Origin: Collinsella aerofaciens | GTDB taxonomy: Bacteria > Actinomycetota > Coriobacteriia > Coriobacteriales > Coriobacteriaceae | NCBI GenBank assembly: GCA_008671135.1 | Contig: RQAP01000032.1 | Span: 1 to 64,000 of the forward strand | Length of the DNA stretch: 64,000 bases | Direction of reading: 5' to 3' | Shown here: positions 49,744 to 58,984 of the stretch, in pieces | Position numbering within the stretch: the first letter of the stretch is position 1 | Layout: the number at the start of each line of letters is the position of its first letter | Notes under the pieces: generated by a model | The model's input: the letters and a program-made list of their open reading frames with translations, nothing else | Databases searched by the model: none | What the model was told of the DNA's origin: nothing | Translations under genes and position numbers: made by a program

Positions 49744-50535
49744 ATGATTCATATCGTTGGCGCAGGCTCGGGCGCCGCCGACCTTATCACGCTGCGCGGG
49801 GCGCGCCTTCTGCGCGCGGCCGACGTGGTCGTTTGGGCGGGGAGCCTTGTGAACCCCGAGCTGCTCGCCGATTGCAAGGAATCCTGCGTCGTCTACGACA
49901 GCGCGCACATGACCTTGGAGGAAGTGCTCGACGTGATGTGTGCGGCGGATGCGCGGGGCGAGGAAGTGGTGCGCCTGCACACGGGTGACCCGTGCCTATA
50001 CGGCGCCATCCAGGAGCAGATGGACGCACTCGACGCGCGCGGCGTGGACTACGAGGTGGTGCCCGGCGTGTCGAGCTTTTGCGGTGCCGCGGCGGCGCTT
50101 CGCCAGGAATACACGCTGCCGGGAATCAGCCAGTCGGTCGTGATCACGCGGCTTTCCGGGCGCACCCCCATGCCCGCGGGCGAGGGCATGCGCACCATGG
50201 CGGAAAGCGGCTCGACTATGGTCATCTTCCTGAGCTCGGGTATGCTCGCCGAGCTTTCCGCCGAGCTTTTGGCCGCGGGCCGCAGCTCCGACGAGCCGGC
50301 GGCGCTCGTGTACAAGGCGACCTGGCCTGAGGAGCGCGTGGTGCGATGCACAGTGGGCACGCTCGCCGACGCGGGCGCGCGAGAGGGCATCGACCGCACG
50401 GCGCTCGTGGTGGTGGGCCGCGTGCTCGGAGCTCGCGGCGGGCTTGCGCACGACGGCGCGCAAGCGGAGTCGTACGAGCGCAGCAAGCTTTACGACCCTT
50501 CGTTTGCCACGGGGTATCGGAAGGCGAGCAGCTAG
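49744..50535 (+). CDS. cobM: Cobalt-precorrin-4 C11-methyltransferase
   Basis: CbiF/CobM methylates C11 of cobalt-precorrin-4 using SAM. The 263-residue protein has the tetrapyrrole methylase layout: VGAGSGAADLITLRGARLL, the HTGDPCLYGAIQEQ loop, VVPGVSSFCGAAA and a late TALVVVGRVLG. GGAAGG precedes ATG 49744. It is the first gene of the plus-strand cob operon, divergent from cbiK. No riboswitch is visible in its own leader. Confidence 0.92.
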   Translation: MIHIVGAGSGAADLITLRGARLLRAADVVVWAGSLVNPELLADCKESCVVYDSAHMTLEEVLDVMCAADARGEEVVRLHTGDPCLYGAIQEQMDALDARGVDYEVVPGVSSFCGAAAALRQEYTLPGISQSVVITRLSGRTPMPAGEGMRTMAESGSTMVIFLSSGMLAELSAELLAAGRSSDEPAALVYKATWPEERVVRCTVGTLADAGAREGIDRTALVVVGRVLGARGGLAHDGAQAESYERSKLYDPSFATGYRKASS

Positions 50536-50536
50536 C

Positions 50537-51721
50537 GTGGCCTTCGAGCACTATATATATACCGGGACGACCCGCCTGCGCTGCGGCTATACCACGGGGA
50601 GCTGCGCCGCGCTCGCGGCGAAGGCGGCCTGCGAGATGCTCTTGTCACGAAAGCCCGTCGGCCGCGTGTCGATCGTCACCCCCGGCGGGCTGCCCGTCGA
50701 GACGGACGTGGTCGATGCATACATCGGCGAGGGGTGCGCCCAGTGCGCCGTGCAAAAGGACGCAGGCGACGATGCCGATGTGACCGACGGCGTGCTCGTG
50801 TACGCGCGCGTGGAACATGCGGGGTCGGTCACGGGCGCTGCGGGCGGCAAGGGCTTGCCCGCGCACGAATCGGAAGTTTCCGTCGATGGCGGCGTGGGCG
50901 TGGGGCGCGTGACGTTGCCCGGGCTCGAGCAGCCGGTGGGGGCGGCCGCCATCAACGCGACGCCGCGCGCGATGATCACTTCGGCGGTGCGCGAGGTGTG
51001 TGCCGCGCACGGCTTTTCTGGAAATATTGCTGTAACGATTTCGGTACCCGAGGGTGTTGCCCTTGCCGAAAAGACCTTTAACCCGCACCTGGGGATAGAG
51101 GACGGCATCTCCATCCTGGGCACGACGGGCATCGTCGAGCCGCGCAGCCTCGCTGCCTTGCGCGACAGCATCGAGCTCGAGATCCGGCAGCATGCGGCTA
51201 TGGGGCGGCGCGGAGTCGTGCTCACGCCCGGCAACTACGGCGGGCAGTTCATCTCGGGGCATTTCCACCTAAACGGTGCGCCGGTGGTCTTCATCTCCAA
51301 CTTTGTGGGCGATGCGATTGATTGCTGCGTTCGCGAGGGATTCACCAATGTCCTTCTTGTAGGACACATCGGCAAGTTAGTGAAGGTCGCGGGCGGCATC
51401 ATGGACACCCATTCGCGTACCGCCGACTGCCGCGCGGAGATTCTGGCCGCCCACGCGGCCATGGCCGGCGCGGGCGCGAAGATCGTGCGCGAGATCATGT
51501 CGTCGGTCACGACCACGGCGGCGCTCGAGGTAATCGAGGCCGCCGGCGTGGGGGACGCTGCGCGCGCCTCGCTCGCTGCGGCAATCGAGGACAGGTTGCG
51601 CCGCCGCGCGGCGGGCGCATGCGATATCGCCGCGGTCGTGTTCGACGCCGAGCGCCGCGAGCTTTTCCGCACGTCGGGCGCCGATGCAGTCATCGGGGAA
51701 TTGGGGGCGACGTATGAGTAA
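50537..51721 (+). CDS. cbiD: Cobalt-precorrin-5B C1-methyltransferase CbiD
   Basis: CbiD methylates C1 in the anaerobic pathway. The 394-residue protein has the diagnostic RCGYTTGSCAALAAKAA N-terminus, the TPRAMI region, GIEDGISILGTTGIVEPRS and the GNYGG/HIGKLVKVAGG segments. It starts with GTG directly after the cobM stop. Its presence, with cbiG and cbiK, identifies the anaerobic (early cobalt insertion) route. Confidence 0.95.
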   Translation: MAFEHYIYTGTTRLRCGYTTGSCAALAAKAACEMLLSRKPVGRVSIVTPGGLPVETDVVDAYIGEGCAQCAVQKDAGDDADVTDGVLVYARVEHAGSVTGAAGGKGLPAHESEVSVDGGVGVGRVTLPGLEQPVGAAAINATPRAMITSAVREVCAAHGFSGNIAVTISVPEGVALAEKTFNPHLGIEDGISILGTTGIVEPRSLAALRDSIELEIRQHAAMGRRGVVLTPGNYGGQFISGHFHLNGAPVVFISNFVGDAIDCCVREGFTNVLLVGHIGKLVKVAGGIMDTHSRTADCRAEILAAHAAMAGAGAKIVREIMSSVTTTAALEVIEAAGVGDAARASLAAAIEDRLRRRAAGACDIAAVVFDAERRELFRTSGADAVIGELGATYE

Positions 51722-51947
51722 AGGCGTGCTGTACGGGATGGGCCGCGCAATCGGCTGGCCGGGGACGAAGGTGGTCATGAAGGCGCGCCGCTCGCTTGCG
51801 GACACGAAGCGCATCCTTCGCGATGAGGGCACCTTCGACGGTGCCGAGCTCGTAGAGGACTGTGGGCTTCCGGGCGAGCGCGTGTACCGCTCGCTCGACG
51901 ATGTGCCCGATCGGGGCAGCTACTTCTCGACGATGGTGGTGCGCTAG
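51714..51947 (+). pseudogene. cbiL: cbiL relic: precorrin-2 C20-methyltransferase with large internal deletion
   Basis: Only 77 codons remain. The first 10 or so (MSKGVLYGMG) resemble the CbiL/CobI N-terminus. From residue 18 on, TKVVMKARRSLADTKRIL, then LPGERVYRSLDDVP and YFSTMVVR, match the last 60 residues of CbiL (LVLMK...LPGE...PYFSTILV in Salmonella). About 150 residues between them, including the SAM-binding and substrate loops, are missing. The frame stays open and overlaps cbiD, as an intact gene would. It cannot be an active methyltransferase; a new small-protein role is possible but unsupported. Confidence 0.75.
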
Positions 51948-53081
51948 ATGAGGATTTCCTGCATAGCGTTCACTGAGAGGGGGTATGCGTTGGCGGAGCG
52001 CACCGCACGCGCGCTTTCCGATTGCGCGCAGACAGACGAAGATGACCCTGGCTGGGACGTTTCCGTTTTGCGCGGGTTCGGCGAGGGAAAGGCCGACCTG
52101 CGTGCATGGACGGCGCTCGCGTGGGAAGCGTCGGACGCGCTTCTGTTCGTGGGCGCGGCGGGCATCGCCGTGCGGGCGATCGCGCCGCATGTCGCCTCGA
52201 AGGCAAATGATCCCGCGGTTGTGGTGATCGACGAGGCGGGGCGCTTTGCCGTCCCGCTTTTGTCGGGGCATTTGGGCGGTGCGAACGAGCTTGCGCAAAC
52301 TGTGGCACGCGCGGCAGGGGCCATCCCCGTCATCACCACGGCGACCGACGTCCGCGGCGTGTGGGCGGTGGATACGTGGGCGCTCCGTGCGGGGCTCGCC
52401 GTTTCGAATCCCGAGGCTATCAAGCGAGTGTCGGCGCGGCTGCTTTCGGGCGGGCGCGTGGCGCTCTATTCCGACATGCCGATTTCGGGACAGCCGCCTG
52501 AGGGGGTTGACATTGCGTCAGACCGCGCTCGGGCCGATATCGTCGTGTCGCCGTTCGCTGGCGCGAACGCAGGTGCGTCCGTTTGCGCGGCGGAGACAAC
52601 GGGCGAGGTCGTGCTCGCCGGTGAGACGGGGAAGCCGGCGGGCGTGCGGGCGCAGGCGCCTGCGTCCGAGCCGCTTCGCCTTATCGTGCCCTGCATCGTT
52701 GCGGGTATAGGGTGCCGTCGCGGTGCGTGCGCCGAAGCGATCGGGGAGGCGTTTCTTCTCGCGTGCGGGCAGGCGGGCATCTCGCCTTCGGCCGTGCGCG
52801 AGGTGGCGACGATCGACGTGAAGGCGCACGAGGAGGGTCTGCTCGCCTTCTGCCGCGCGCGCAATATCCCGCTTGCGACGTATTCCGCAGATGAGTTGTC
52901 GCAAGTCGATGGTAGCGTTTCGCCATCTGATTTCGTGCGCGCGACGGTGGGGGTCGACAACGTGTGCGAGCGCGCGGCGCTCGCGGACGGGGGCAAACTT
53001 ATCTTCCCGAAGCTTGCTCACGGCGGCGTGACCGTCGCGTTTTCCAACGTAACTATCGAACTTTCGTTTAAGGAGCGGTGA
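51948..53081 (+). CDS. cbiG: Cobalt-precorrin-5A hydrolase CbiG
   Basis: CbiG opens the delta-lactone of cobalt-precorrin-5A and releases acetaldehyde. The 377-residue protein has the N-terminal domain with LLFVGAAGIAVRAIAPHV and PLLSGHLGGANELA, a variable middle (about 205-245), and the C-terminal CobE/CbiG domain starting AGIGCRRGACAEAI. It begins with ATG right at the relic stop and overlaps cbiH by one base. Confidence 0.93.
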   Translation: MRISCIAFTERGYALAERTARALSDCAQTDEDDPGWDVSVLRGFGEGKADLRAWTALAWEASDALLFVGAAGIAVRAIAPHVASKANDPAVVVIDEAGRFAVPLLSGHLGGANELAQTVARAAGAIPVITTATDVRGVWAVDTWALRAGLAVSNPEAIKRVSARLLSGGRVALYSDMPISGQPPEGVDIASDRARADIVVSPFAGANAGASVCAAETTGEVVLAGETGKPAGVRAQAPASEPLRLIVPCIVAGIGCRRGACAEAIGEAFLLACGQAGISPSAVREVATIDVKAHEEGLLAFCRARNIPLATYSADELSQVDGSVSPSDFVRATVGVDNVCERAALADGGKLIFPKLAHGGVTVAFSNVTIELSFKER

Positions 53082-53824
53082 TGGGAAAGCTCTTCGTGGT
53101 GGGGATCGGCCCGGGCGGCCCCGACGGCATGACGATTGCGGCCCGGCGCGCGCTCGAGGCGGCGGACATCGTTGTGGGGTACACGAAATACGTGGAGCTC
53201 GCGCTCGCCGCCGTGCCCGACGCGGCGCATCTCGCGACGCCGATGATGCACGAGGTCGAACGGTGCCGCCTGGCGCTTTCGCGCGCGCAGAGCGGAGAAG
53301 CCGTGGCGCTCGTGTGCAGCGGTGACGCGGGCGTGTACGGCATGGCGAGCCCCGTGCTGGAGCTTGCGGAGGACTACCCCGATGTAGACGTGGAAGTTAT
53401 CGCCGGGGCCACCGCGGCTCAGAGCGGGTCGGCGGTGCTCGGCGCCCCGCTTGCCCACGATTTCGCGGTCGTGTCGCTCTCCGACCTGCTCACGCCGTGG
53501 GAGGTCATCGAGCGCAGGCTCGCCGCCGTGGCGAGCGCCGACTTCTGCATCTGTTTGTACAACCCGCGCAGCAGAAAGCGCGCCGACAGGCTCTCGCGCG
53601 CGGCGAAGATTATGCTCGAATGGAAGACCCCCGACACGCTCTGCGGCTGGGTACGCAACATCGGGCGCGAGGGGCAGCAGTCGGGCATGTGCAGGCTCTC
53701 CGAGCTGGGGGAGATCGACGCCGACATGTTCACCACCGTGTTCGTCGGCAACGCTGACACGAAGCTCGTAGGCGGCCGTATGGTCACGCCGCGCGGGTAT
53801 CGGGAGATTCCATGCGAAAGGTAA
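53081..53824 (+). CDS. cbiH: Cobalt-precorrin-3 C17-methyltransferase (CbiH/CobJ)
   Basis: CbiH carries out C17 methylation with ring contraction. The 247-residue protein has FVVGIGPGGPDGMT at the N-terminus, VCSGDAGVYGMASP in the substrate loop, CLYNPRSRKRAD and GREGQ. These are typical of CbiH/CobJ. AAGGAG precedes ATG 53081. It overlaps the next gene by 13 bases. Confidence 0.93.
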   Translation: MGKLFVVGIGPGGPDGMTIAARRALEAADIVVGYTKYVELALAAVPDAAHLATPMMHEVERCRLALSRAQSGEAVALVCSGDAGVYGMASPVLELAEDYPDVDVEVIAGATAAQSGSAVLGAPLAHDFAVVSLSDLLTPWEVIERRLAAVASADFCICLYNPRSRKRADRLSRAAKIMLEWKTPDTLCGWVRNIGREGQQSGMCRLSELGEIDADMFTTVFVGNADTKLVGGRMVTPRGYREIPCER

Positions 53825-55161
53825 CGATCATCGGGGCGGGGCCCGGAAACCCCGACTTGCTCTCGCGCGCGGCGCTCGACGCGATCGACATCGCCGACGT
53901 GGTCATCGGCGCTCATCGCGCGCTTGCCGGCATCGACGTGCCGCCCGACGTGGTGAGATGCGAGCTCGTGAAGACAGCGGACATCGTCGCCGCGCTCACC
54001 GATGCGGCGTCGTGGCGGCGCGCCGTGGTCGTGATGACGGGCGATGTGGGGCTGTTCAGCGGCGCGCGCCGCCTGGTGGAGGCGCTCTCCGGCGACGCGC
54101 AGGTGGGCGTGCGCGTTGTTCCCGGCATAAGCTCAGCGTCGTATCTCGCCGCGCGCCTTGCGCGTCCATGGCAGGATTGGCGCTTCGCGAGCGCTCACGG
54201 CGTGGCGTGCGATATCGTGGCCGAGGCCGAGCGCGCAGGCGAGCTCTTCCTCGTCACGTCGGGCGGTGAAGACCCCTCGAGGCTTTCGGGCGAGCTTGTG
54301 CAGGCGGGCTTCGGGGACGCGCGTGTGACGGTGGCCGAGCGCCTGTCGTACCCCGACGAGCGCATCACCTGCGCGACCGCAAGTGAAATCGCAGGTCAGA
54401 CGTTCGACGACTTGAACGTGATGCTTATCGAGCCCGCAGGCGGCGCCGGGTCGCCTGCGGGCTCTAGCGCAGCCTCCGAGGCACCGGCCGGCGCGTCTGC
54501 GCCCGCGGCGGCTTCTTCCGCGGCGGACTCTGCGGGCGCATCCCGTGCCGCGAGTTCCCGCTGGCCGTACGCTTCCTCGGGCATTCCCGACGAGCTCTTC
54601 ATCCGCGGCGACGTTCCCATGACCAAGCAGGAGGTGCGCGCCGTCGCGCTCGCGAAGCTGCGCCTTACCGCGACCGACACCGTGTGGGACGTCGGCGCCG
54701 GCACGGGGAGCGTGTCGATCGAGGCGGCGCTCGTCGCGCGAGCGGGGTCGGTATGGGCGGTCGAGCGCAACGCGGCCGGCGTGCGGCTCATCCGAGAGAA
54801 CGCGGATGCATTCGGGTGCGGCAACGTGCATGCGGTCCCCGGTGTCGCCCCCGAAGCGCTCGCGATACTGCCCGTCCCCGACGCCGTGTTCGTCGGCGGG
54901 AGCGCGGGCGAGCTTCCCTCCATCGTGGAGGTGGCGCTCGAGAAGAACTCGCAGGTTCGCCTGTGCGTGCCATGCGTCACCGTTGAGACGCTCACCGAGG
55001 CGTGCGCGCTCCTCTCGGGTTCGCGCTTTAAGGGGTTCGAGGCGTGCCAGGTGTCGGCCGCCCGCGCCGAGGCTGTAGGCTCGCACCATCTCATGAAGGC
55101 GCAAAACCCCGTGTTCCTCGTCAGCGCGCGTGGTGCAGGTGGGGAAGGCGGCGCCCGGTGA
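53812..55161 (+). CDS. cbiET: Fused precorrin-6Y/7 methyltransferase-decarboxylase CbiE-CbiT
   Basis: The 449-residue fusion methylates C5 and C15 and decarboxylates the C12 acetate. CbiE occupies about 1-205 (IIGAGPGNPDLLSRAA, MTGDVGLFSGARR, VVPGISSASYLAAR). CbiT occupies about 248-440 (DELFIRGDVPMTKQEVRAVA, VWDVGAGTGSVSIEAALVA). A roughly 40-residue Ala/Ser/Gly linker joins them. This matches aerobic CobL and the fused forms of many actinobacteria. GTGA at 55158 couples it to cbiA. Confidence 0.93.
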   Translation: MRKVTIIGAGPGNPDLLSRAALDAIDIADVVIGAHRALAGIDVPPDVVRCELVKTADIVAALTDAASWRRAVVVMTGDVGLFSGARRLVEALSGDAQVGVRVVPGISSASYLAARLARPWQDWRFASAHGVACDIVAEAERAGELFLVTSGGEDPSRLSGELVQAGFGDARVTVAERLSYPDERITCATASEIAGQTFDDLNVMLIEPAGGAGSPAGSSAASEAPAGASAPAAASSAADSAGASRAASSRWPYASSGIPDELFIRGDVPMTKQEVRAVALAKLRLTATDTVWDVGAGTGSVSIEAALVARAGSVWAVERNAAGVRLIRENADAFGCGNVHAVPGVAPEALAILPVPDAVFVGGSAGELPSIVEVALEKNSQVRLCVPCVTVETLTEACALLSGSRFKGFEACQVSAARAEAVGSHHLMKAQNPVFLVSARGAGGEGGAR

Positions 55162-56540
55162 GCACGACCATCCCGCGCTTCATGGTCGCTGCGCCCTCGA
55201 GCGGGAGCGGCAAGACGGTCGTTACGTGCGCGCTCCTGCGCGCGCTCGCGCGCCGCGGCCTTGCATGCGCGGCCTTCAAATGCGGCCCCGACTACATTGA
55301 TCCGCTCTTTCATCGTCGCGTCGTGGGCGCGCGCTCGGGCAACTTAGACGGCTTCTTCACCGACGCCCCGACGCTGCGCGCCCTGCTCGCACGCGGCGCC
55401 GCGGGCGCGGATGTCGCGGTGCTCGAGGGGGTCATGGGCTTCTACGACGGCATGGCGCCCGGCGTGGCCGACGCGAGCAGCTACCAGGTTGCGTGCGACA
55501 CGGAAACGCCGGTCGTTTTAGTGGTGAACGGGCGCGGGGCGTCTTTATCGCTTGCCGCCGTAATTCGCGGCATCGCCGAGTTCCTGCCTTGTGCGAACGT
55601 GCGCGGCGTCGTGCTGAACAAGACGAGCGCCGCTGCCTGCGCCTACGCGGCGCCTGCGATCGAGAAGCACACGGGCGTCGCGGTTTTGGGTAATATTCCC
55701 GCCGACGAGGCGTTCTCGCTCGAAAGCCGGCATCTGGGGCTTGTGACCGCCGACGAGGTCGAGCAGCTCTCCGCGCGCATCGACAAGATGGCCGAGCTGG
55801 TGGAAAAGAGCGTCGACGTCGACCGCTTGCTCGGAATAGCGGCGACGGCACCCGATATCCGCGAGGAACCTTACCGGTTGGAGCCGATCGCGGGAGCGCG
55901 GCCCATCGTCGCCGTCGCGCGTGACGAGGCGTTCTCGTTCTACTACGAGGAGAACCTGCGCGCGCTCGAGGACCTGGGTTGCGAGCTGGCCTTTTTCAGC
56001 CCCCTGTGTGATAGCGAGTTGCCCCGGGGGACAAGCGCCCTCTATCTGGGAGGCGGCTACCCGGAGCTCCATGTACGGCAGCTCTCCGAGAACGCGCCGA
56101 TGCGCGAGGCGGTGCGGCGCGCGGTGGAATCCGGCATGCCGACGCTTGCCGAATGCGGTGGGTTTCTGTACCTGCAGCGCGAAATCTCCGATAGCGAGGG
56201 GCGGCGCTGGCCTGTTGCGGGCGCCCTTGAGGGCGCAAGCGAGAACGGGGGAAGGCTTTCCCATTTCGGGTACGTGGAGCTCACTTCCCAACGCGACGGG
56301 CTCTACGGGCCGCGCGGCACACGCATCCGCGCGCACGAGTTCCACTACTGGCAGTCCACCTGCCCGGGCGGCGACTTCTGGGCGCAGAAGCCCCGGCGCG
56401 ACAAGGGCTGGCCGTGCATGACGACCACCCCGTCCCTGGTTGCGGGCTTCCCGCATGTGTACTATCCTGCGAACCCCGACGTTGCGCGCGCGTTCGCGTC
56501 TGCCGCAGCGTCGTTCGCAGAGAGGAGACGGCATGGCTGA
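55158..56540 (+). CDS. cbiA: Cobyrinate a,c-diamide synthase CbiA
   Basis: CbiA amidates the a and c side chains of cobyrinate using glutamine and ATP. The 460-residue protein has the P-loop APSSGSGKT (about 11-19), GVMGFYDG, and the C-terminal amidotransferase domain with the Cys nucleophile in LAECGGFLYL and a late His in HEFHYWQS. It begins with GTG overlapping the CbiT stop, and it overlaps cobT by eight bases. Confidence 0.94.
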   Translation: MSTTIPRFMVAAPSSGSGKTVVTCALLRALARRGLACAAFKCGPDYIDPLFHRRVVGARSGNLDGFFTDAPTLRALLARGAAGADVAVLEGVMGFYDGMAPGVADASSYQVACDTETPVVLVVNGRGASLSLAAVIRGIAEFLPCANVRGVVLNKTSAAACAYAAPAIEKHTGVAVLGNIPADEAFSLESRHLGLVTADEVEQLSARIDKMAELVEKSVDVDRLLGIAATAPDIREEPYRLEPIAGARPIVAVARDEAFSFYYEENLRALEDLGCELAFFSPLCDSELPRGTSALYLGGGYPELHVRQLSENAPMREAVRRAVESGMPTLAECGGFLYLQREISDSEGRRWPVAGALEGASENGGRLSHFGYVELTSQRDGLYGPRGTRIRAHEFHYWQSTCPGGDFWAQKPRRDKGWPCMTTTPSLVAGFPHVYYPANPDVARAFASAAASFAERRRHG

Positions 56541-57675
56541 AGCAACCGAAACCGCGCTTGCCAGCATCCGCGAGGAAGTCGAGCGCGCGTTCTCGTCGGC
56601 GCCGGGCGCCGTGCTCGAAGCCGCGCTCTCCCGCATCGCGCCCGCAGACGAGTGCGCCCGCGCCGCCGCGTACACCGCGTGGGACTCCATCGCGCACCCC
56701 TTGGGGGGATTGGGCGACTTTGAAGACGCCGTCGCGTGTATCGCCGCAGCTCAGGGGAGCGCCGAGGTGGCCGAGTTTCCCCGTGCGCTCGCGGTATTCT
56801 TCTCCGACAACGGGGTCGTTGCCGAAGGCGTGTCGCAAAGCGGGCAAGACGTGACGCGAGCCGTCGCGCGCAACATGTGCGAGGGGGCCACGAGCGCCTG
56901 CCGCATGGCGGCGTTCGCGGGTGCCGAGGTCGTGCCCGTCGACGTGGGTATGGCCCGGGGCATAGAAGACGCGCGCATGGTGCGCGCGAACGTGCGGCGG
57001 GGGAGCGGCAACATCGCGCACGGCTTAGCCATGTCTCGCGATGGGGCCGTGCGCGCGATCGAGGTCGGAATCGCCGTCGCGTGCGGGCTTGCCCGCGCCG
57101 GCGTGCGCCTTCTCGCCGCGGGCGAGATGGGCATCGGCAACACGACTACCTCGGCGGCGGTGGCCGCAGTGCTCATCCGGGCGGACGCGCGGAGCCTCGT
57201 CGGGCGCGGCGCGGGGCTCTCGGACGCCTCGCTCGCGCGCAAGCGCGACGTGGTCGAGCGCGCTATCGACGCGAACTCTCCCGATCCCGCCGACCCGATC
57301 GACGTGCTCTCGAAGGTGGGCGGCTTCGACATCGCGGCGATGTGCGGCTTCTACCTGGGGGCCGCGGCCTCGAAGGCGCCGGCGCTCCTCGACGGGGTCA
57401 TATCCTGCACGGCGGCCCTGTGCGCGGCGCGCCTGTGCCCCAACGCCTTGGGCTACCTCGTGGGCACCCACGCATCAAGCGAACCCGCAAGCCAGGAGCT
57501 CCTTCGCGAGCTCGGCATAAAGGCACCCCTCGATGCTGGCATGCACTTGGGCGAGGGCGCGGGCGCCATGGCGTATCTGCCCCTTCTGGATTCGGCGCTG
57601 CGCGTGTACCGGGATGGGAAGACGTTCACGGCGACTGGCATGGCTGCTTACGAGCATTTCGAGGCCGGGAAATGA
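56533..57675 (+). CDS. cobT: Nicotinate-nucleotide:base phosphoribosyltransferase CobT
   Basis: CobT activates the lower-ligand base (5,6-dimethylbenzimidazole or another base) to its alpha-ribotide. The 380-residue protein has FFSDNGVVAEGVSQSGQDVT, EMGIGNTTTSAAV and the catalytic Glu in LGEGAGAMA. GAGAGGAGA precedes ATG 56533. No bluB or bza genes are seen in the window, so the source of the base is not visible. It overlaps cobU by four bases. Confidence 0.94.
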   Translation: MAEATETALASIREEVERAFSSAPGAVLEAALSRIAPADECARAAAYTAWDSIAHPLGGLGDFEDAVACIAAAQGSAEVAEFPRALAVFFSDNGVVAEGVSQSGQDVTRAVARNMCEGATSACRMAAFAGAEVVPVDVGMARGIEDARMVRANVRRGSGNIAHGLAMSRDGAVRAIEVGIAVACGLARAGVRLLAAGEMGIGNTTTSAAVAAVLIRADARSLVGRGAGLSDASLARKRDVVERAIDANSPDPADPIDVLSKVGGFDIAAMCGFYLGAAASKAPALLDGVISCTAALCAARLCPNALGYLVGTHASSEPASQELLRELGIKAPLDAGMHLGEGAGAMAYLPLLDSALRVYRDGKTFTATGMAAYEHFEAGK

Positions 57676-58220
57676 CGGTGACGCTCGTCATCGGCGCCGC
57701 CGCGAGCGGCAAGAGCGCCTACGCCGAGTCCCTGTGCCTCGGGCACGATGGCCCTCGCGTGTACCTGGCAACGATGGAGCCCTTCGGGGAAGAGGGCGCC
57801 CGCCGCATCGCGCGCCATCGGGCGCTGCGCGAGGGCAAGGGGTTTTCCACCCTCGAGCGCACGCGTGACGTGGGCGCCGCAGTGTCCGGGCTTCCGCGCG
57901 GCTGCACGCTTCTTTTGGAGGACGTGGGCAACCTGGTTGCAAACGAGCTTTTCGCGGAAGGCGGCTTGTCCCCACGTGACCCCGACGCTGCGGCGCGCGA
58001 GGTGCTCGGAGGCATCGAACGGCTCGCTCAGGCCGCTGCGTATACGGTGGTGGTCACCGTCGACGTGTTCGCCGATGGGATGCGCTACGATGAGGGGACC
58101 GAGGCATGGAGGCGCGCGCTCGCGCGCGTGAACGCGGGCGTGGCGGCGCTGGCCGACCGCGCAGTCGAAGTGGTATGCGGGATTCCCGTGTGGATGAAAG
58201 GCGAAGGACCTACAAGGTGA
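57672..58220 (+). CDS. cobU: Adenosylcobinamide kinase/guanylyltransferase CobU
   Basis: CobU phosphorylates adenosylcobinamide and then forms the GDP derivative. The 182-residue protein has the P-loop GAAASGKSAYAE, the YLATMEP segment, RRIARHRALR with the His expected to be guanylylated, LLLEDVGNLVANELF and a C-terminal VVCGIPVWMKG. It overlaps cobT and cobS, so it is tightly coupled. Confidence 0.92.
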   Translation: MTVTLVIGAAASGKSAYAESLCLGHDGPRVYLATMEPFGEEGARRIARHRALREGKGFSTLERTRDVGAAVSGLPRGCTLLLEDVGNLVANELFAEGGLSPRDPDAAAREVLGGIERLAQAAAYTVVVTVDVFADGMRYDEGTEAWRRALARVNAGVAALADRAVEVVCGIPVWMKGEGPTR

Positions 58221-58984
58221 AGATAGCAGAGGCAATCGGCGCGGCGTTCGGAACGTTCTCGCGCATCCCCGTCCCGAAATCGGCCTGGACCGATTTCGGA
58301 TCAACCCATGCGCTTGCCGCGTTTCCCCTGGTGGGCCTTGCGGAAGGCTTCCTCATGACGGCGTGGGGGCACGTGGCGAACCTGCTCGGCGTGCCCGCGA
58401 CCATCGTCGCGGCTGTGCTCGTGGCGCTGCCTGTGGCGGTGACGGGAGGCATTCACCTAGACGGGCTCTGCGACACCTCCGATGCGCTTGCAAGTTGGAC
58501 CCCGCGCGAGCGAAAGCTCGAGATCATGCACGACCCGCGGGCAGGCGCCTTCGGGGTCATCGGTGTTGTCATGTACCTTATTCTGCAGTTTTCCCTGTTC
58601 ACCGCGCTGCCGCTTACGGCGGGGGCGTTCCTCGCGCTTCTGTGCTCGCTCGTGTTCTCCCGCGCGCTTTCGGGGCTCGCCGTTGAATGCTGGCCTGCCG
58701 CGCGGGCGGACGGCATGGCCGCGGGGCTCTCGCCTGCGAAGAAGCGCGCGGCGATCGTCGTGCCGCTTTGCGCTTTCGCTACGGCTTCGGCTGCAGGGAT
58801 GGTCGCGTGCGCTCGGGCCGTCGGCGCCCTTATGGCGGTGGCGGGGCTTTTGGCGCTCGCGTGGTACCGCCATGTTGCCCTGTCCCGCTTCGGCGGGGTG
58901 ACGGGGGATTTGGCCGGATGGTTTCTGCAATGGGCCGAGCTCGCGATGCTTGCTATGCTGGTGGCGGGGGGCATGCTCCTATGA
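58217..58984 (+). CDS. cobS: Adenosylcobinamide-GDP ribazoletransferase CobS
   Basis: CobS joins adenosylcobinamide-GDP and alpha-ribazole(-phosphate) at the membrane. The 255-residue protein has about six membrane segments and the family motifs GGIHLDGLCDTSDAL, KLEIMHDPRAGAFG and FGGVTGDLAGWF. It starts with GTG overlapping the cobU stop and overlaps the next gene by four bases. Confidence 0.93.
   Translation: MKIAEAIGAAFGTFSRIPVPKSAWTDFGSTHALAAFPLVGLAEGFLMTAWGHVANLLGVPATIVAAVLVALPVAVTGGIHLDGLCDTSDALASWTPRERKLEIMHDPRAGAFGVIGVVMYLILQFSLFTALPLTAGAFLALLCSLVFSRALSGLAVECWPAARADGMAAGLSPAKKRAAIVVPLCAFATASAAGMVACARAVGALMAVAGLLALAWYRHVALSRFGGVTGDLAGWFLQWAELAMLAMLVAGGMLL

Noticed and set aside
56736..57671. 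In-frame upstream extension of cobU to 494 residues, running through cobT
   Set aside because: The upstream part is Arg-rich out-of-frame cobT sequence. CobU starts at 57672 with overlap of the cobT stop and normal CobU length.
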